Assembly: GCF_000003605.2 (NCBI RefSeq)
Contig: NW_003128863.1
Location: forward strand, 505,924 to 555,773
Direction: 5' to 3'
DNA length: 49,850 nucleotides
From: Saccoglossus kowalevskii
Taxonomy: Eukaryota > Hemichordata > Enteropneusta > Harrimaniidae
Part shown: one piece after another, positions 24,460-38,005 of the stretch
Layout: the number at the start of each line of letters is the position of its first letter
How positions within the stretch are numbered: the stretch's first letter is position 1
Made by a program: the position numbers and the translations under genes
Notes under the pieces: model-generated
Database searches by the model: none
What the model saw: only the letters and a program-made list of their open reading frames with translations
Told to the model about the DNA's origin: nothing

Positions 24460-26120
24460 CCATTGGTTAGAAATTTCAGTAACAGTTATTGTTTTTTACA
24501 ACTAAAAAAATGGGTTACAAGAACAACTATAAATGAACAGACAGTGTGTATTGTAAAGAATCGGAACGAAGCTGATATTTATAATTCAGGTCACATGGAT
24601 TTCCATTTCTAATGCATACCAAAAATATAGGTGTGTGTATGATTTTGTTCTTGGTTTTTATTTTATGTTTAATGTGATTTTATTTGTTTCAGTTTGATTT
24701 GAAATGACAAAAAAAATTCAACGGAGTGTCTGCTCGAGTCGCGAGTGAATAACAAATATGAAGGCAAACAATGTTATAGTGTACAATAGTTGATATTTGT
24801 TCACATTAGAAATTAACCCAACTCGTAAAAACAGCTGCTACAATTATTTACTTTGGTGTTGTGACACATTGTTATTGATGGAGATAAGGCCCATTTTAAT
24901 AACACTGCCTTATGAGGATTGTCAACATACTGGCAGCCATCGCAGTGTATACATACTGGTTTGCGCCCTGTCATAATATGGGGAACAGCAGGCTTTTAGA
25001 TATCGGGTGAAAACATTGTTTTCCCATCGAGAGTACAGTGTGTTTTCATACTTACGATAAAATTAATATTGCTGTTTGTACTTTATGAAATAGAAGGTAA
25101 AAAATGTTTAAAAAATCCTTTGTCAAGTGAACATGAAAACCCTAGCAGTTTGTTGCAGAACCTACTTAAAACTATCTAATACTACAGCAAATCCATGCAT
25201 TCCCTATATTTGGTGACCTCAAGTCATGCACTGTAATACAATTATAAAAAATTTCCACAGCAAATCTCCATCATGTTTATTAAATTACGTTTATCACCGG
25301 GTTTATCGTCGTCTCGCCGTACATTGTGCTTTTCTCGTAGCCCCTGTAATTACAGCGGGGATCGTACTGTGACTAGAACTTAATTTTATTACTCATGATA
25401 TAAACATAACTGCATGCATAAGACAATGCATATAGATGTACACCGATATAAACAAACGGATGATGTCACCTCGATTTTACATTGTTTGCGATAGATTAAT
25501 CTTGAGCTCATCGGCACCGACTATGAACCCATAAATGACCTGATATGTAAATTCACGTCATGAATAAATGCTTTAATTCGTGGTTTTATTATATTATCAA
25601 AGCTATCGCATTGCATAATCTAACATTTTTGATTGTCCATAATTAACGCAATGTAACCTTATATTTCCATCGCTATTTTTGTGGTCTTCTTTTTGTTATT
25701 TTTGGGCATGAATTTAGTTATGATCAATGTGCCCATGCTACATACTTCCAATGTGCATAGGTTGTGGTAAACTTACTCGTTATCTCAAGAAAAGAAATAT
25801 ATAGTACAACACAAAAAGTCAAGAATACATACATACATATATATATATATATATTGTAGCCCTCCTTTTAACGCTTTCTAGTCGGAAAAAATAAATACTT
25901 AGTATTTGTAACCTGAAAGTGTGACAGATAATAAAATACTAGCAACATAGGTTATCTATAATTTACCTTTAATTTGAGTGAAACAGTTGTTACCACATGT
26001 TCGTGAGTTCAATTAGTCCTAACATACGATTCACTTTGTAAACACATTGTGTTGGTATGAACATCGAGAATACATTATACAAACCATATTATGAGGTTAC
26101 TGATATTGCCCACGTGTTCA
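24460..26120. repeat. Diverged noncoding repeat block A
   Basis: Related to blocks B and C. Landmarks are GGGTTACAAGAACAAC near 24512, AAATTACGTTTATCACCGGG near 25282, and GAGTGAAACAGTTGTTACCAC near 25976. A stretch near 24920 (GTCAACATACTGGCAGCC) also resembles 12848 in unit 2. No coding exon is seen. The microsatellite at 25825-25854 lies inside. Confidence 0.5.
25825..25854. repeat. (ACAT)n(AT)n microsatellite
   Basis: A short run of ATAC units followed by about ten AT dinucleotides. Confidence 0.9.
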
Positions 26121-27079
26121 AAGAGTAAACCATCAATCAAATAGTCATAAGCGATATTGTTACGTCGTCTAGGCATACTGCGACGTCTGTACGCTTATCC
26201 GCTCTCATTTTAATGCACGAGATTGTAGATGTATTTTTTTAATCCTATCAATCAACCTCCCTAATACATTTTAAATTATCCGCACATCATGTAACTGTAT
26301 CCGAAAAGGTGCAATCCGGTATACTATTGATGCATAACACAGACAAAGAAGGTACTGGGATACTGGAATAAAATTGTTTGTCTGTCATTCACGCGTATAG
26401 GAAAAATACAACTATTGGAGCTTTGTTTAAATAAAATAATGACTTTGAACATGGAACTACTAATAGCATCTCATTCGTGGGTACTTGTGATAGTTATGTG
26501 ACAAGTAACACCCAAACATTTTGTGTGCATGGTTAACATAGTGTCACAATTCAGTTACTTGGTGAAATTGGACATGTAATTAGATAACAAACAACAAACG
26601 TTCTAAAATCGACCTTTGTGGTACACCTGACATTAAATATGTCCAATTTGAGAGACGCCTTTTAACAATAACTCATTGTTTTCGGTTAGCTACATGTAAT
26701 GATACGCATCTTGAAAGATTGCAATAGACTTCATTTTAAGAAGACGTACTGAATATGACAGAGAATTAAATGCTTTGGGAAAATCCAAAAATATGATATA
26801 AACATGACCAGAACGATTCATTTATTTAAAAAAAACTTAGTCGTCCATGTTGTAAATAGTGCAGAAGGTCTATAAACAGATGAGTGGATTTAAAAATACA
26901 TCTTTCAACCTTAGTACAAATCCATAGCATAGATAATGACATGTGATTATTATAACAATTGAAGCTTCAAACAGTTTGACAGAATTCAATCCAAAACACA
27001 TTATTGTGTACTGCAGAATACAGCTCTTCGACTCTGCTACAGTATTATCGATTTGTCTATTACGATAGATTGCGACCTA

Positions 27080-30000
27080 ACCTTCTGATAAAGAATGTCA
27101 AAAAAAACGGCAGCGTATACATTTAGGATTGTACAACCCACATCATGTATTCTTAAGAATAACAAGCTCAGTGTCGTGTAACAAACTGCACTGTACTATT
27201 ATGTAGTTTTGATATGTTATGCCTATATACTTACTTAGGACAACGATTACCAAATAGTATCTACTATGCATCAAAATAACGACTGGACAACAATCAAAGA
27301 CATAAATTAGATCCGTAATTGGTGCAGATAAACTTAATTTTAACATTTAGCACACAACATGGCGCCTCTTGATTTATTTTACAGACAGAATGTGAATATT
27401 CAATATAGAAAAATCACAACGCATCAAAATGACAAAAGTTTTCCCAATTGTTTGCCGTGAACGTCTAGGCATGCTGTGACCTTATGGAATTAGATATATA
27501 CAGACTGCATTTGCTGATAGTTTGTTGATAATAATCTCCAAAAAAGTCAATCTGCAACAACATTAAAAGTCAACAAGTGTAACTGATTTGACAAGCTGTG
27601 CTGATTTCAACTGGACATCGTATCAGCTTTGGTTGCAGTGTTTATGCCATAACATGTATACAATTTTAGTTATGCACTTTCATCTACATTTTCTTGACGA
27701 ATAAATCAATGAGTTACATGAACAATTTCTGATCAAGATCGCGAGTTTCTTATTTCTAAGAATTTCTGTGAATGTTTACTTTTAATGCATATCGCTTAAA
27801 GTGAATCAACTCTTAACAAGCAAGAACAACTAAACACATACTTTATTCAGACAATGCGAAACGACATGGTTAATTATATACCTTGTATATATTTGTTTAC
27901 AGCCGAAACTAGCTCAATTAGTTGTTTTTATAGCGATAAATGCAGTCAACGCAGTCATCGTCTTAACTGACAATCTAGGGGGGAAAGCCGGTTTTAGTAT
28001 ACTTTGTAAAAACGTTCTTTTCAATCGAAAACTATCTTATTACTATATTTATAGGTGCTATTTAAACTGCTATGATCAGCAAAAACAAATAAAACAAATG
28101 AAAATAACTGGCAATTTGTTGAACAACGCACTTCAGACTACCTAAAATCACAGTGAATTCATCTAAGCTACCTATAATTTTGGACCTCATGAATTTTAAG
28201 TGAATTATGAACAAATTGAGTCTGGCAATTCATTAAATTACATTTACCACCAGGTTTTGACTCGTCGTAAATTGTTCTTCTCTGATAACCCTGGTAAATA
28301 ATAGCTGGGATCCTACAAGTAACCAACAAGTAAACTACATTCTTCATGACATAAACATGCATTTAAAATATTTCTTTTTTTTAGTGAAAGAAAGAAACAT
28401 CAGGTTTTCACATTTGTTACCTCGAGGTCTCGCGTTCATCGGCACCAAATATGACCACCATAAATTACCTGATACGTGAATTTACATATTAGATAACGTC
28501 TACACTTGCATTCATCGAATTCTGTTTGCAGTTTAATTATGACTACAAATTAATAAATAACTATATCTAAGCTAGGAGTCGAGATAATGTACACGTGCCC
28601 AGATGACTGTTAATGTTCCGTTACTAGCGATTGAAATGCAAATTGTCTGGCATAGGTGACAGGGTGAGCTAAATGCCTTGCACCATCCGGAATTTTAAAA
28701 TTACTTTATGTAGCAGTCGGTTGCCAAGCAGTATGATTGATATGCATCACATCCTTATCACAACACAAATTTAAACAAATTTGTGAATACTTTGGTGAGC
28801 TGTGCTCATTCCTGCTGTATTTTGAATGATGAAGATGATAATGCACTGATTTGTATTCACTGTCAAACACGATTTACATAGGATCCAATATTCGTTGATT
28901 TTAATGTCCTAGGTGACTAGGAATCTGAATTGACCTCATATGTATCATATATAGTAACATATGTTTATTTTACATCGCATTGTTCACACGCCAGACAAAT
29001 AATATTATGCTACAGTATGTACCACAAATTAAACAGACTTACGTCAACGTAACAATATTTGATCTCCAATGGCAGTGTTTTTATTACATACCATATTGCC
29101 AAGCTATCCTTGTCACTGCTTGTTTGGAGGTGGGGATGACAAGAGTGTCGATTTATTAATATCCATTGCCAAATAAATGGCTTCACTACTCCAACTACTA
29201 CTCACTACTACCACCTCCATTATCTGTTATGATTGCAGACCCAACAAAAACGAAGTGTAAAATCGCGGACAACATAATCACATAGACATGGACAACTGAC
29301 AACTAACATATAACACTTTGAATTTAATTGAAATCCCGAATTGGACGTTCCACAGAGAGTCTGGTCTGAGGCATATGCAGAATCAAATTCCCGAATTTAG
29401 AGAAAAGATACTAAACTTGTGTACGGGTTCATGTAAATAAAGTTGTTTTGATGAACATTATAATGTAATCAATGTCAATGTCATATATCCAGGTCCAAAC
29501 TATGCACGAATATATAAATTGTATACATATAAAAGCATAGTACACCACCATGCAAAAAATACTCTTGACTACAAGCATGACCAGCGCAATATATAACACT
29601 AGTCACATACATGAAGCAACTAGTGATTTAAATTATACTTCGCCAGATTTTGGACGTCACCTAGTCAAAACAAAACACAAAACATGTATAAAAACTGCCA
29701 AACATTATATTCCACAGTCACTTTGCTTTTGACAATTTGAAATATAGGGGTGAGCTGATTATGTTTCTTATATTTTTATTTACATGTGGATTTTTAGTGA
29801 GCAACACTCTTTCACACGCTATTGTTCTGTATTTTTTTCATTCATTAATTCATTCATTGTCCACTTCTGTAATTCATTCATTCGTTTAACTATGACACAA
29901 AGTCCCGATGGGTCAACTGACTAGCACCAAACTCACTTTTCCGTAAAATAAAATTAAATATAACATACACTTCACTTGAGTGAAACAGTTGCTACCACAC

Positions 30001-30120
30001 GTGTGTTCAATTAGTCCAAACATACGATTTTTTTGTATAAACACATGTGGGTATGAATTAGACAAAGCGTCTATTCCTAGGTGATTGATACTCACCACGT
30101 GTTCGAAATTCATTTTTCCA
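27080..30120. repeat. Diverged noncoding repeat block B
   Basis: Matches block C over its length: the CTGATAAAGAATGTC region near 27085 with 30567, TCAACTCTTAACAAG near 27808 with 31698, and AAATTACATTTACCACCAGG near 28235 with 32185. It matches block A at GAGTGAAACAGTTGCTACCAC near 29981. The period is about 3.4-4 kb. Open frames inside are short and unconserved. Confidence 0.5.
29615..29755 (+). promoter_or_regulatory. Orphan promoter-like module in block B
   Basis: Resembles the array promoters in order and spacing. An AACTAGTGATTT...TCGCC...TCACCTAGTC stretch parallels AACCAGTGATTT...GCGCCCTCACTAGTTC. TATAAAA lies at 29687-29693 and the initiator-like TCACTT at 29718-29723, 31 bases apart. 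A short segment then ends at a donor-like GTGAGCTGATTATG (29750), aligned with GTAAGCTGATCATG of units 1 and 3. No signal-peptide exon is recognised downstream, so it may be a dead gene's 5' end or feed an exon I could not identify. Confidence 0.45.
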
Positions 30121-30559
30121 TCAAGTAAACTTATACAATAATGTTAGAAGTCTATCAGTCATTTACCTATATCTCACTCCAATTCACCGGATTGGAAATT
30201 TCGTTTCGTAATTGGATTCAATCTGACATGTTAGTTCAATCTGAAATATATTCGAGTTAAAATAAAAAACAAAAAAGTTCATAAAATTGTCCTTCTTTTA
30301 CATCTTACATTACATCTTTCCAACCACACATTGTTTTCGATTGGAAACCTATAAGGATACTCATCTCAAAAGAATACCATGGAAACCAAGATAAAAACAA
30401 ACTTAGTCCTTGTTGAATAAAAAACAATATCGTAAAATACACAGCAGATACATTTGTATGTGCTTATTTTCTTGTGGGAAAGAACGTTGCTAATCAAGTC
30501 AATTACAATATTCGAATTGAAATTTGTGTTGTGTCCTTTATTTTTTGTTGACCCTACCA

Positions 30560-33500
30560 CATCCTCCGATAAAATTACAACTCACATCACGCACCGTCAC
30601 AAATGTCGTAAAATCGGAAAATCAGTAGTGGTTTGTAACAAAGTACAGTAACGTACTATTTTGCGTTTGAGGTTTATTTTTTAATTTAAGAATTAACTAT
30701 ATCGCGACTATTGAGCATGTCTGCAACTTCACGTGTACATTGAAAATATGTAGCATCGACAGATTAAAAAAGAAACTGACTTTATTAATTCGGCAGAGTA
30801 ACAGTGGTTGGCGATGTAAACCTGCATAAAAATGACGTGACAACAATAATAGACATAAATTAGGTAATTTATAGTTCCATATTTGGTACAGATAAACTGA
30901 AATGAAAAAAATAGCAAACAACGTAGCGCTCCGTGATAACTGTGAAGAAATCTTCATATTTATTCACGTCCACCGAAGTAATATTAATATTTTCACCCAA
31001 GACATCCTTTCCCAAATTATTCTGCACTTTTTTCTTATATTTTATCAATATTTTTGAAAATGAGCACTAATTTTGAAGCCAACTGACAAAACTTGAGTAA
31101 ATTTTCATTTTTTACTCAAACTATTTGACAATTTTTGCCTCAATCTTCTGAGAAAATATAAACCGGAGGTGAAAAGGTTAAAATCTACTTTTCGACAGGT
31201 AACAACGTTTTCAACACGTATGCATAAGCATGTTGTTTTGCGGATTATTTACCGTGAATGACCGACCAGACAGGCTGTTGTTGTATACATACTGCATTGG
31301 CTGATTTGTCTGCAGACAGTTTTCGTTAGCCGCCGTAATTTAAGTAGGATTTATCTCCATAAAGTCAATTTGCCACAACACTAAAAATCAACAATCGTTG
31401 TAATTGCTTAGCTGTGCTGATTTAAAATGGGCGCCGCATTACGCAATATCACTACACAAAAATGAAAACACATGTGTCACAAATATAAAACTATCTCAAG
31501 TTGTATTATTGTTTTACGCCGATAACAGGTACATAAAGTTCAGTTATACACTTAATCCACTGTTGCTTGACAACTGAACCAATGGGTTACAGGAACTACC
31601 GATATACAGTGCCTCCTATTTATGTCTGAACAGGTTGGCGAGTTACTAATTTTTACCTTGGCAGAATTTGTAAGAGTGCGTTCGGCTTAAAATAAATCAA
31701 CTCTTAACAGAAGAATACAACAAATTCAAACATGGTTACTTGTACACCATGTAGATATCTGTTTATATTGAGAATTAACTCAACTCGCACAAGCATTTAT
31801 GAAAAATTTATCTTTGTGTAGGAACAGATTAATTTTATGGAGATGAGACCCATTCTAATCATAATGCAAGCAGTCATTGCAGTGTGGGCATGTCGCTTTG
31901 CACACAGTTACAACATGCATTGTCGTTTTCACTATTAGGTTATTGCATGTTGAAAACATTGATTTCCTATCGAAAAATGTTTCTTCTTACTTACTATAAA
32001 GTTGATATTTGTACTGCTATGATCAGCGAGAAAAAAACAAAAACCTTTATCGACATGAAAGCCTGGATCATTTGTTGAAACAGCAAATTCGTACAAACTC
32101 CCTATATTTAGCGACTTGAATCCATGAACTGCAAGGGAATCACGAACAAATTAAAGACTTTAGTAAATCTGATAAGGTTAATTAAATTACGTTTACCGTC
32201 AGGTTTATCATCGTCTGAATGTACATTGTGCTTCTTTGACAGCCCAGGAAATGACAGCTGGGGTCGTGCCAACCTGACTGAAAAGTAACTTCATTCTTTT
32301 ATGATTTAAACATTTGACATTTTATTAGTTAACACTAACAGCGTCACTTTATTTGCGAGATTTTAAACTAAACTTGAATTCATTGGCAGCAAATATGACT
32401 CCATAAACAATCTAGCACGTGGGTTCACATTATGGATAACAGGAAATAGTGGTGGCGACTTTTTTCGGGTCCCTCATACCCCGATATCTGCATTCACCAA
32501 TTGTATTTGCAATCTAATTATAACTAAAAAATAACAAATGAATGCATGCAAGCTACGAGTCAAAATAATGCACACATGCACTGATGGATATTAATTTTCC
32601 GTTACAAGCGATTAAAGTGGTCCGTCCAATTGTCTGACAGACAGACAGGGCATGCTATAATGCGTTGCACCATCCGGAATATTCACACTACATTGGATAT
32701 CAGTCTGCCTTACTGGGAAGTATGAGAAATGCTCGATCGAAAAATATAACCTCACATATCATACCGTTGTAACTGCTTCGATGCACTTCGTCCATTTTTG
32801 CAGTACTTTTAATGACGAGGATGTTCACGTACTGGTTTTATTTACTCACTTTTTGAGTCGAAGACGATTCATATAAGATAAAGTATTCATTGATTTGTAG
32901 GTCATTGATGACTCGTAGAAACTAAACTCATGCATATACCGCATCATATGTATATGAATATAGAACATATTTACCTATCATAGTTTACACAGAAAACAGA
33001 TAATAGTATGCTACAGTCTGTACCACTAATTGAACCGACTTACATCGACATAACCATATTTGGTCGCTGATGGCAGAGTTTAAATGTAGACATCCAGGAT
33101 AACGCGTTTCTCATTCTTGTATATAAATATGTGACGGAAGGTTCAGGCCTCGTCAGAATGTAAATTATGCCATCTACCCAAAAATACAGTGAATTATTTT
33201 ATTCCTATATTTAAAAGAGATAAATTCAATTATCCTTAATATGGTAGGAGTAACCCAATCTATATTGTGTAGCCGTCTTTTTAACGGGTTCTAAGATTGT
33301 AACAAATAATCTAAAAAATCTAGAAGTTGCACTTTACCCTAGTTTTTGAGAACAGTTGTTACCACACGTGCGTGCAATACACGATTTTCCTTGCTACCAC
33401 ATTTGTTAGTGTGAGAATTGAGGGTAACTTAGACACAGCCTCATTCTAAGGACACTAATGCTGTACACGTTTTCAAACAGCGAACCATCTACCAATTAAA
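30560..33500. repeat. Diverged noncoding repeat block C
   Basis: Third copy of the 24-34 kb block family, matching B from its start and A/B near 33356 (GTTGTTACCACACGTG). It shares GTAGCC..CTTTTTAACG near 33270 with block A near 25857. No coding exon is recognised. Confidence 0.5.
33120..33175 (+). promoter_or_regulatory. Weaker orphan promoter-like module in block C
   Basis: TATAAA at 33122-33127 and TCAGAA at 33153-33158, 31 bases apart, lie in the position equivalent to the block B module. Downstream sequence (CAGTGAATTATTTTATTCC near 33189) aligns loosely with the block B donor region, but the donor is degraded to GTGAAT. Confidence 0.3.
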
Positions 33501-33559
33501 TAGAGACAATAATATTATGTCTGCTGTTTGACCATGTTGATTCGAAGTTTTAGAAAACT

Positions 33560-34520
33560 TTTGCCTACAATATTTATAACAATTACACATACATGTGTAT
33601 TATACAGTAGTTACGATGAGCAATAAGACTATCGTCTAAATCACTCGTGTTTTATTATGTAGTTTTTATGAAGATGGGGTATCTTTATTATGTTAGAACA
33701 GATGCTACTTGATGTGCAAAGATTACATTGATGTGTAAGGAAAACTTACGTATATATTATCCCTAATACTTGAAATAGATAATAAGCATCCCAGTACATG
33801 TAACACACTTATCAGTTGAACGTTACTGACCACTTGAGTGAAATTTTAGAAAAGTATAACACAAATTGAAATATAGCAAAAATACATTTCGTGAAAGTAA
33901 GGTCAATGTAGTAATAGCTGGCAAGCAGGCGATTGAATTAATTATGTGCATGTCAGTGGTAGCTATAACAGTGTCATTATTTTGAATGCAGCAAATGAGA
34001 AAGAGCTACCAAACGTTAATGTTAACTAACCCATACAGTCCAAAGCAAGGTAATTTACATACACATCAGATATGTGCTAAAATCTAGCAATGACTGATAA
34101 AAACTTGATCATTGCTCGTGATCAATATACAAAACATGAACTAAAATTTAATGCATTATATAAAATATGGCATGGCAAAGGTTATGACATACTTTGCATG
34201 ATTGCTAATTTACAAAGTTAAATCAGTAAAACCATTATTAGAAACAATGCCCTGTGTTAGTTAGACGTATATATGCAGTGCCATTGGCTGGTTATTTCTA
34301 GGACACGGTTGGCTGGCGGTAGTTATAAATATTGATCATACAACATATCCCAATTTGTACATTTAACATGGTAACCATCCAGCACCATGGAGAGATTGGC
34401 TTTGAATATCATGGTCGGATGTTTTTACAGTTGTCAAAAACAAACCTACATAATATATAATTTTTATGATTAGTTGGGGTTGAGATTTAGTTTTCAATAG
34501 TGATTGCGCCCTCACTGGTG
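33560..34520. repeat. Block resembling the 3' flank of the LDLa-Ly6 units
   Basis: TTATTATGTAGTTTTTATG near 33651 and CTACTTGATGTGCAAAGATTA near 33707 parallel 20608 and 20652 in unit 3 and 12217 and 12265 in unit 2. It ends near another GCGCCCTCAC motif (34506). This looks like a remnant of a further array unit without coding exons. Confidence 0.4.
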
Positions 34521-34789
34521 GATTTAAATACAAACTAATGTTGAAAATGAATAAACTGTTGCTTACATATTTTAGCTTTCAATTTTCTGTACATTGAACA
34601 TTCATTTTCAATGCTCAATACCATAACACATTCATGTACACTTTTAACCCTATTTTCTAACACACATAGCACAATAGCTCACTCTGTGTTTTGTAATAAT
34701 GAATACACTATCACTATAAGTATTAGTTCAAATATCTTCTCATACAATGTTTATATCTGTATCATTTTGGTACATTTATTAACATAATT

Positions 34790-34813
34790 ATTGTTGTTGT
34801 TGTTGTTGTTGTT
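34790..34813. repeat. (TTG)n microsatellite
   Basis: Eight TTG units. Shorter GTT runs occur inside units 1 and 2 at about 6251-6266 and 11513-11528. Confidence 0.9.
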
Positions 34814-35440
34814 AAATTATTTTTCACTGCTTCGTTTTCATATTTTTCAAAAACGTTCTGTTGGTCTGAAAATGACTCCTTGCATTTTTGAATTATGACA
34901 GTCATAGTGGTTTTGTATTTCTACACTCCTATACACCATTCTACAATGCTGAATTATATTTATAATGCCTAGAGGGCGCACTTCATTGAATTTAATTATT
35001 TTTTTCTAATATTTATGCCGTTCACCAATTTCGATATTCGTAATGTTTCCCACTGTCCATTTGATTCAGTTTAGGCGCACATGTGAAGTAAATTACCTGT
35101 ATTCCATCATGATTAATTATACATATATGGTAATGGTTAAACTAAAAATACTGTGAAACCAAAATGTAAACCGATAAGCTATTGCATGGAGAAATTATAC
35201 TTTTGCAGCGGTCATAAGAGTTCTGTCATCTTTAGAGAGTAGACTTGAATGATATGTTAATGATTGAAGCAAGATATGCAATAACAGAGAAAAGTGATGA
35301 CAGTTTATGACATGCTGTACACATACCTGGGACGTGGTCGAGGGTGTTATACTAAAGGCATATTGGTTGAATAAAGAAGGATATTGAATTTGTCAGGCTC
35401 GTCCCACAAACACAAAACAGCAAATCAATGTATGTACTGA
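34814..35440. other. Noncoding, no gene recognised
   Basis: AT-rich. It contains GAGGGCGCA at about 34973, an inverse of the GCGCCCTC motif at 34506. The pair could mark the ends of a small element, but longer inverted ends are not clear. Confidence 0.4.
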
Positions 35441-36540
35441 ATCCAGCATTACTCGACAAAATTGATTGCTTAACATGTTGGATATTGTCTCACTGTGAAA
35501 GTGTTGAAGAATATTATACTCAAAGTCATGGTGAATCCGTGGCACATTTCAAGTTTAATGAGATGGCTAACACCACATAGAAACCCAAAATATGGCTTCT
35601 ATTGAGCAAAATTATACTATCCAATTAACTGTCACAGATGTGCAGATGTTGGGCATAAGTGAAAAGACTGTGGTGCCGAATTTGGACAAGATGATCAACC
35701 ATTAACAGCACCTAGCGGGATTAAGGTTTGAAATGTATCCTATATTTTGGATACTGCTACATCAGCGTGCATTAAACACAAATACTGGTATTCAACATCT
35801 TAATAATATTCACCTGTTTGTAGGTGATGGACGCCAACCTCCATAAACAGGTGGGTGGCAAACTAGATCTGCATACTGCTAACGAAATATTCATATATCA
35901 AACCTCTGTCAAAAAGGCCCAAATTCTGTAGGTGCAAGTGCAATGACCACTTAGTCGGCGTGGTAAACACAATTGCCCATAGGTTAGCTACTGAATTCTT
36001 CGACTATGCCAATGATCTATCAGATTATATGTGGTTTTGGAAAGAGAGCTTAGTCTTGAATCGGAGGGAAATTTCGACTGTTCACAACACACATTAATAT
36101 GCTGACCCTTCACAGTTTCTATAAAGTATAACAATATGACCTAGCTTGAATGGTTAATTAGGTATGCCATCGATAAGACAGGTGGTGACTTGAAGTCGTT
36201 TTTACATTACAAATGTTTAATTCAGGGTGAGTCATCAAGCAATTGGTAGTTATTTCTACATTTTGATCGGATAATTAGTCCATGACTTGATCTTTGGAGG
36301 CCATTTAGGCATACAGAAAACACACGACAAACTCTTCACCCAAATCTACTGGCTGATGATGCATGATGACTTTAAGTGCCATTACTCAATTATGTGATTT
36401 GTGTCAACAAACTGTACCCAGGGCCGATTTGGTAAGATTTCTCTTAGTGTCATGCCTTTAATTGATCATCCATCTAAATGTGTTCACAAATCCAAGGCAA
36501 TCAACTTTGCTGTGTGGGTAGTGCATTTGTTTAGCACATT
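35440..36540 (+). mobile_element. Decayed Gypsy-like LTR retrotransposon fragment
   Basis: Short coding-like pieces appear in the order expected for gag-pol. A CCHC zinc knuckle (C-H-R-C-ADVG-H-4-C, interrupted by a stop) lies near 35635-35680. A protease-like ILDTATSACIK piece follows near 35740-35775. An integrase N-terminal zinc-binding region lies at 36296-36420 (GGHLGIQKTHDKLF, then CDLCQQTVP after a frameshift), followed by a MPLIDHPSK piece near 36450. Stops and frameshifts are frequent and the reverse transcriptase is missing or unrecognisable, so this is inactive. No flanking LTRs were identified. Confidence 0.6.
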
Positions 36541-37698
36541 CATCCCTTATTAATTGTGCTTCTACATTGGCCAAACCTTTGTAAACTGGTTATTTTCTGT
36601 TCATAGATTGCAATGTCATAGCAGGCAGAAGGAAAAACTTAGCCCGTGTTTAGAAAACGTGCATGAACGCTCAGCACGGGCCACGAAATGCCAAGTACGA
36701 ATTAAATCTGGCCCGTTATAACCCACTCCATAATCTAAGCGCCCGAAACGCCATTGCATTAAATGTTCATTTGAAAGATTTATTATTACATGTATAACTA
36801 TTCATTTAGGTATGCCATTTCCGACACGACAATCAGCGCGAGCACATTCTATCAAATTGTAGCACATACAAATGTCGAGATCACTAATGCTAAGTATATT
36901 TTTACATCATAAATGCTGGTTTTGTTTTTGGGAAATGTGGATACTAGAAAACATTTCAGTTTTGTTGATATTACATATCTTGTATCAATTACTTCTTGTT
37001 TTACATATATTTTTCGAAATGTGTTTTTAGTGATAATTAATGATAATTAAAAACATTGTAAACATAAAAAATACACTTTTTCAAAATTATCTAACTGAGT
37101 TTTTTACGTGGACATAAATGTGCCATTAAAGTGTCATTAAGTGTAGTTCCAATCACATCTGCGCATTCTCACGTGTGATTTGAACATTTTTCTCGTTAAA
37201 AACAATTGAAATACTTCAGAAAGCAAAATCACCGACGATGTTTCTGCATAAAGCAAACTTGTGTTCATACGAGTAACTTAAACAGTTTTATTCCAAATAA
37301 CTTTACCTTGAACTACTTCAAAAAACAAACGCATATGTAATGTTTCAAAATAATACTATATACAGTGTAAGTGTTCATATACACGACACATTTGTATGCC
37401 GTCAACGGTACGCATCTATAATAACCACAATATTTATTATCGACTGTATGCAGCATATTTATTAGAAAATAATTGCTCACACACGTCCCCATTGTCAGTA
37501 GACAAACTGTGCATTTATCAATAAATTTCTTGATTTAATATTTTCAATAATAAACAACTTTATTTTATTTTTTGCGCGTATGCCTACCATGTACCTGTCA
37601 TGCGTTTAGTACATGTAACTGACGAAATTAAATATTCACGGTGTTGCTATCAATGTCCCAATTAGTTCAAAAAAAATCATCGTGCTTGCAAAGTAAGG
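36541..37698. other. Noncoding, no gene recognised
   Basis: A small GC-richer patch near 36640-36690 can fold (GCCCGTG against CACGGGC). The rest is AT-rich with no convincing open frame. Confidence 0.4.
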
Positions 37699-37823
<125 letters not shown>

Positions 37824-38005
37824 TACGCCGTACATGTAACGTATAGTTATTACTATATAAATATAAATACGCTGCATTTGCAATAATGCTGCAAAGCACT
37901 GTGTACGATATATTAATAAATGAATAAAACCCTGTGCTTGCAATGTACGAGCTGTTAGTAAGAAGCTACGCCACATAACAAATGTTCCATTCATCCCCCC
38001 CCCCC

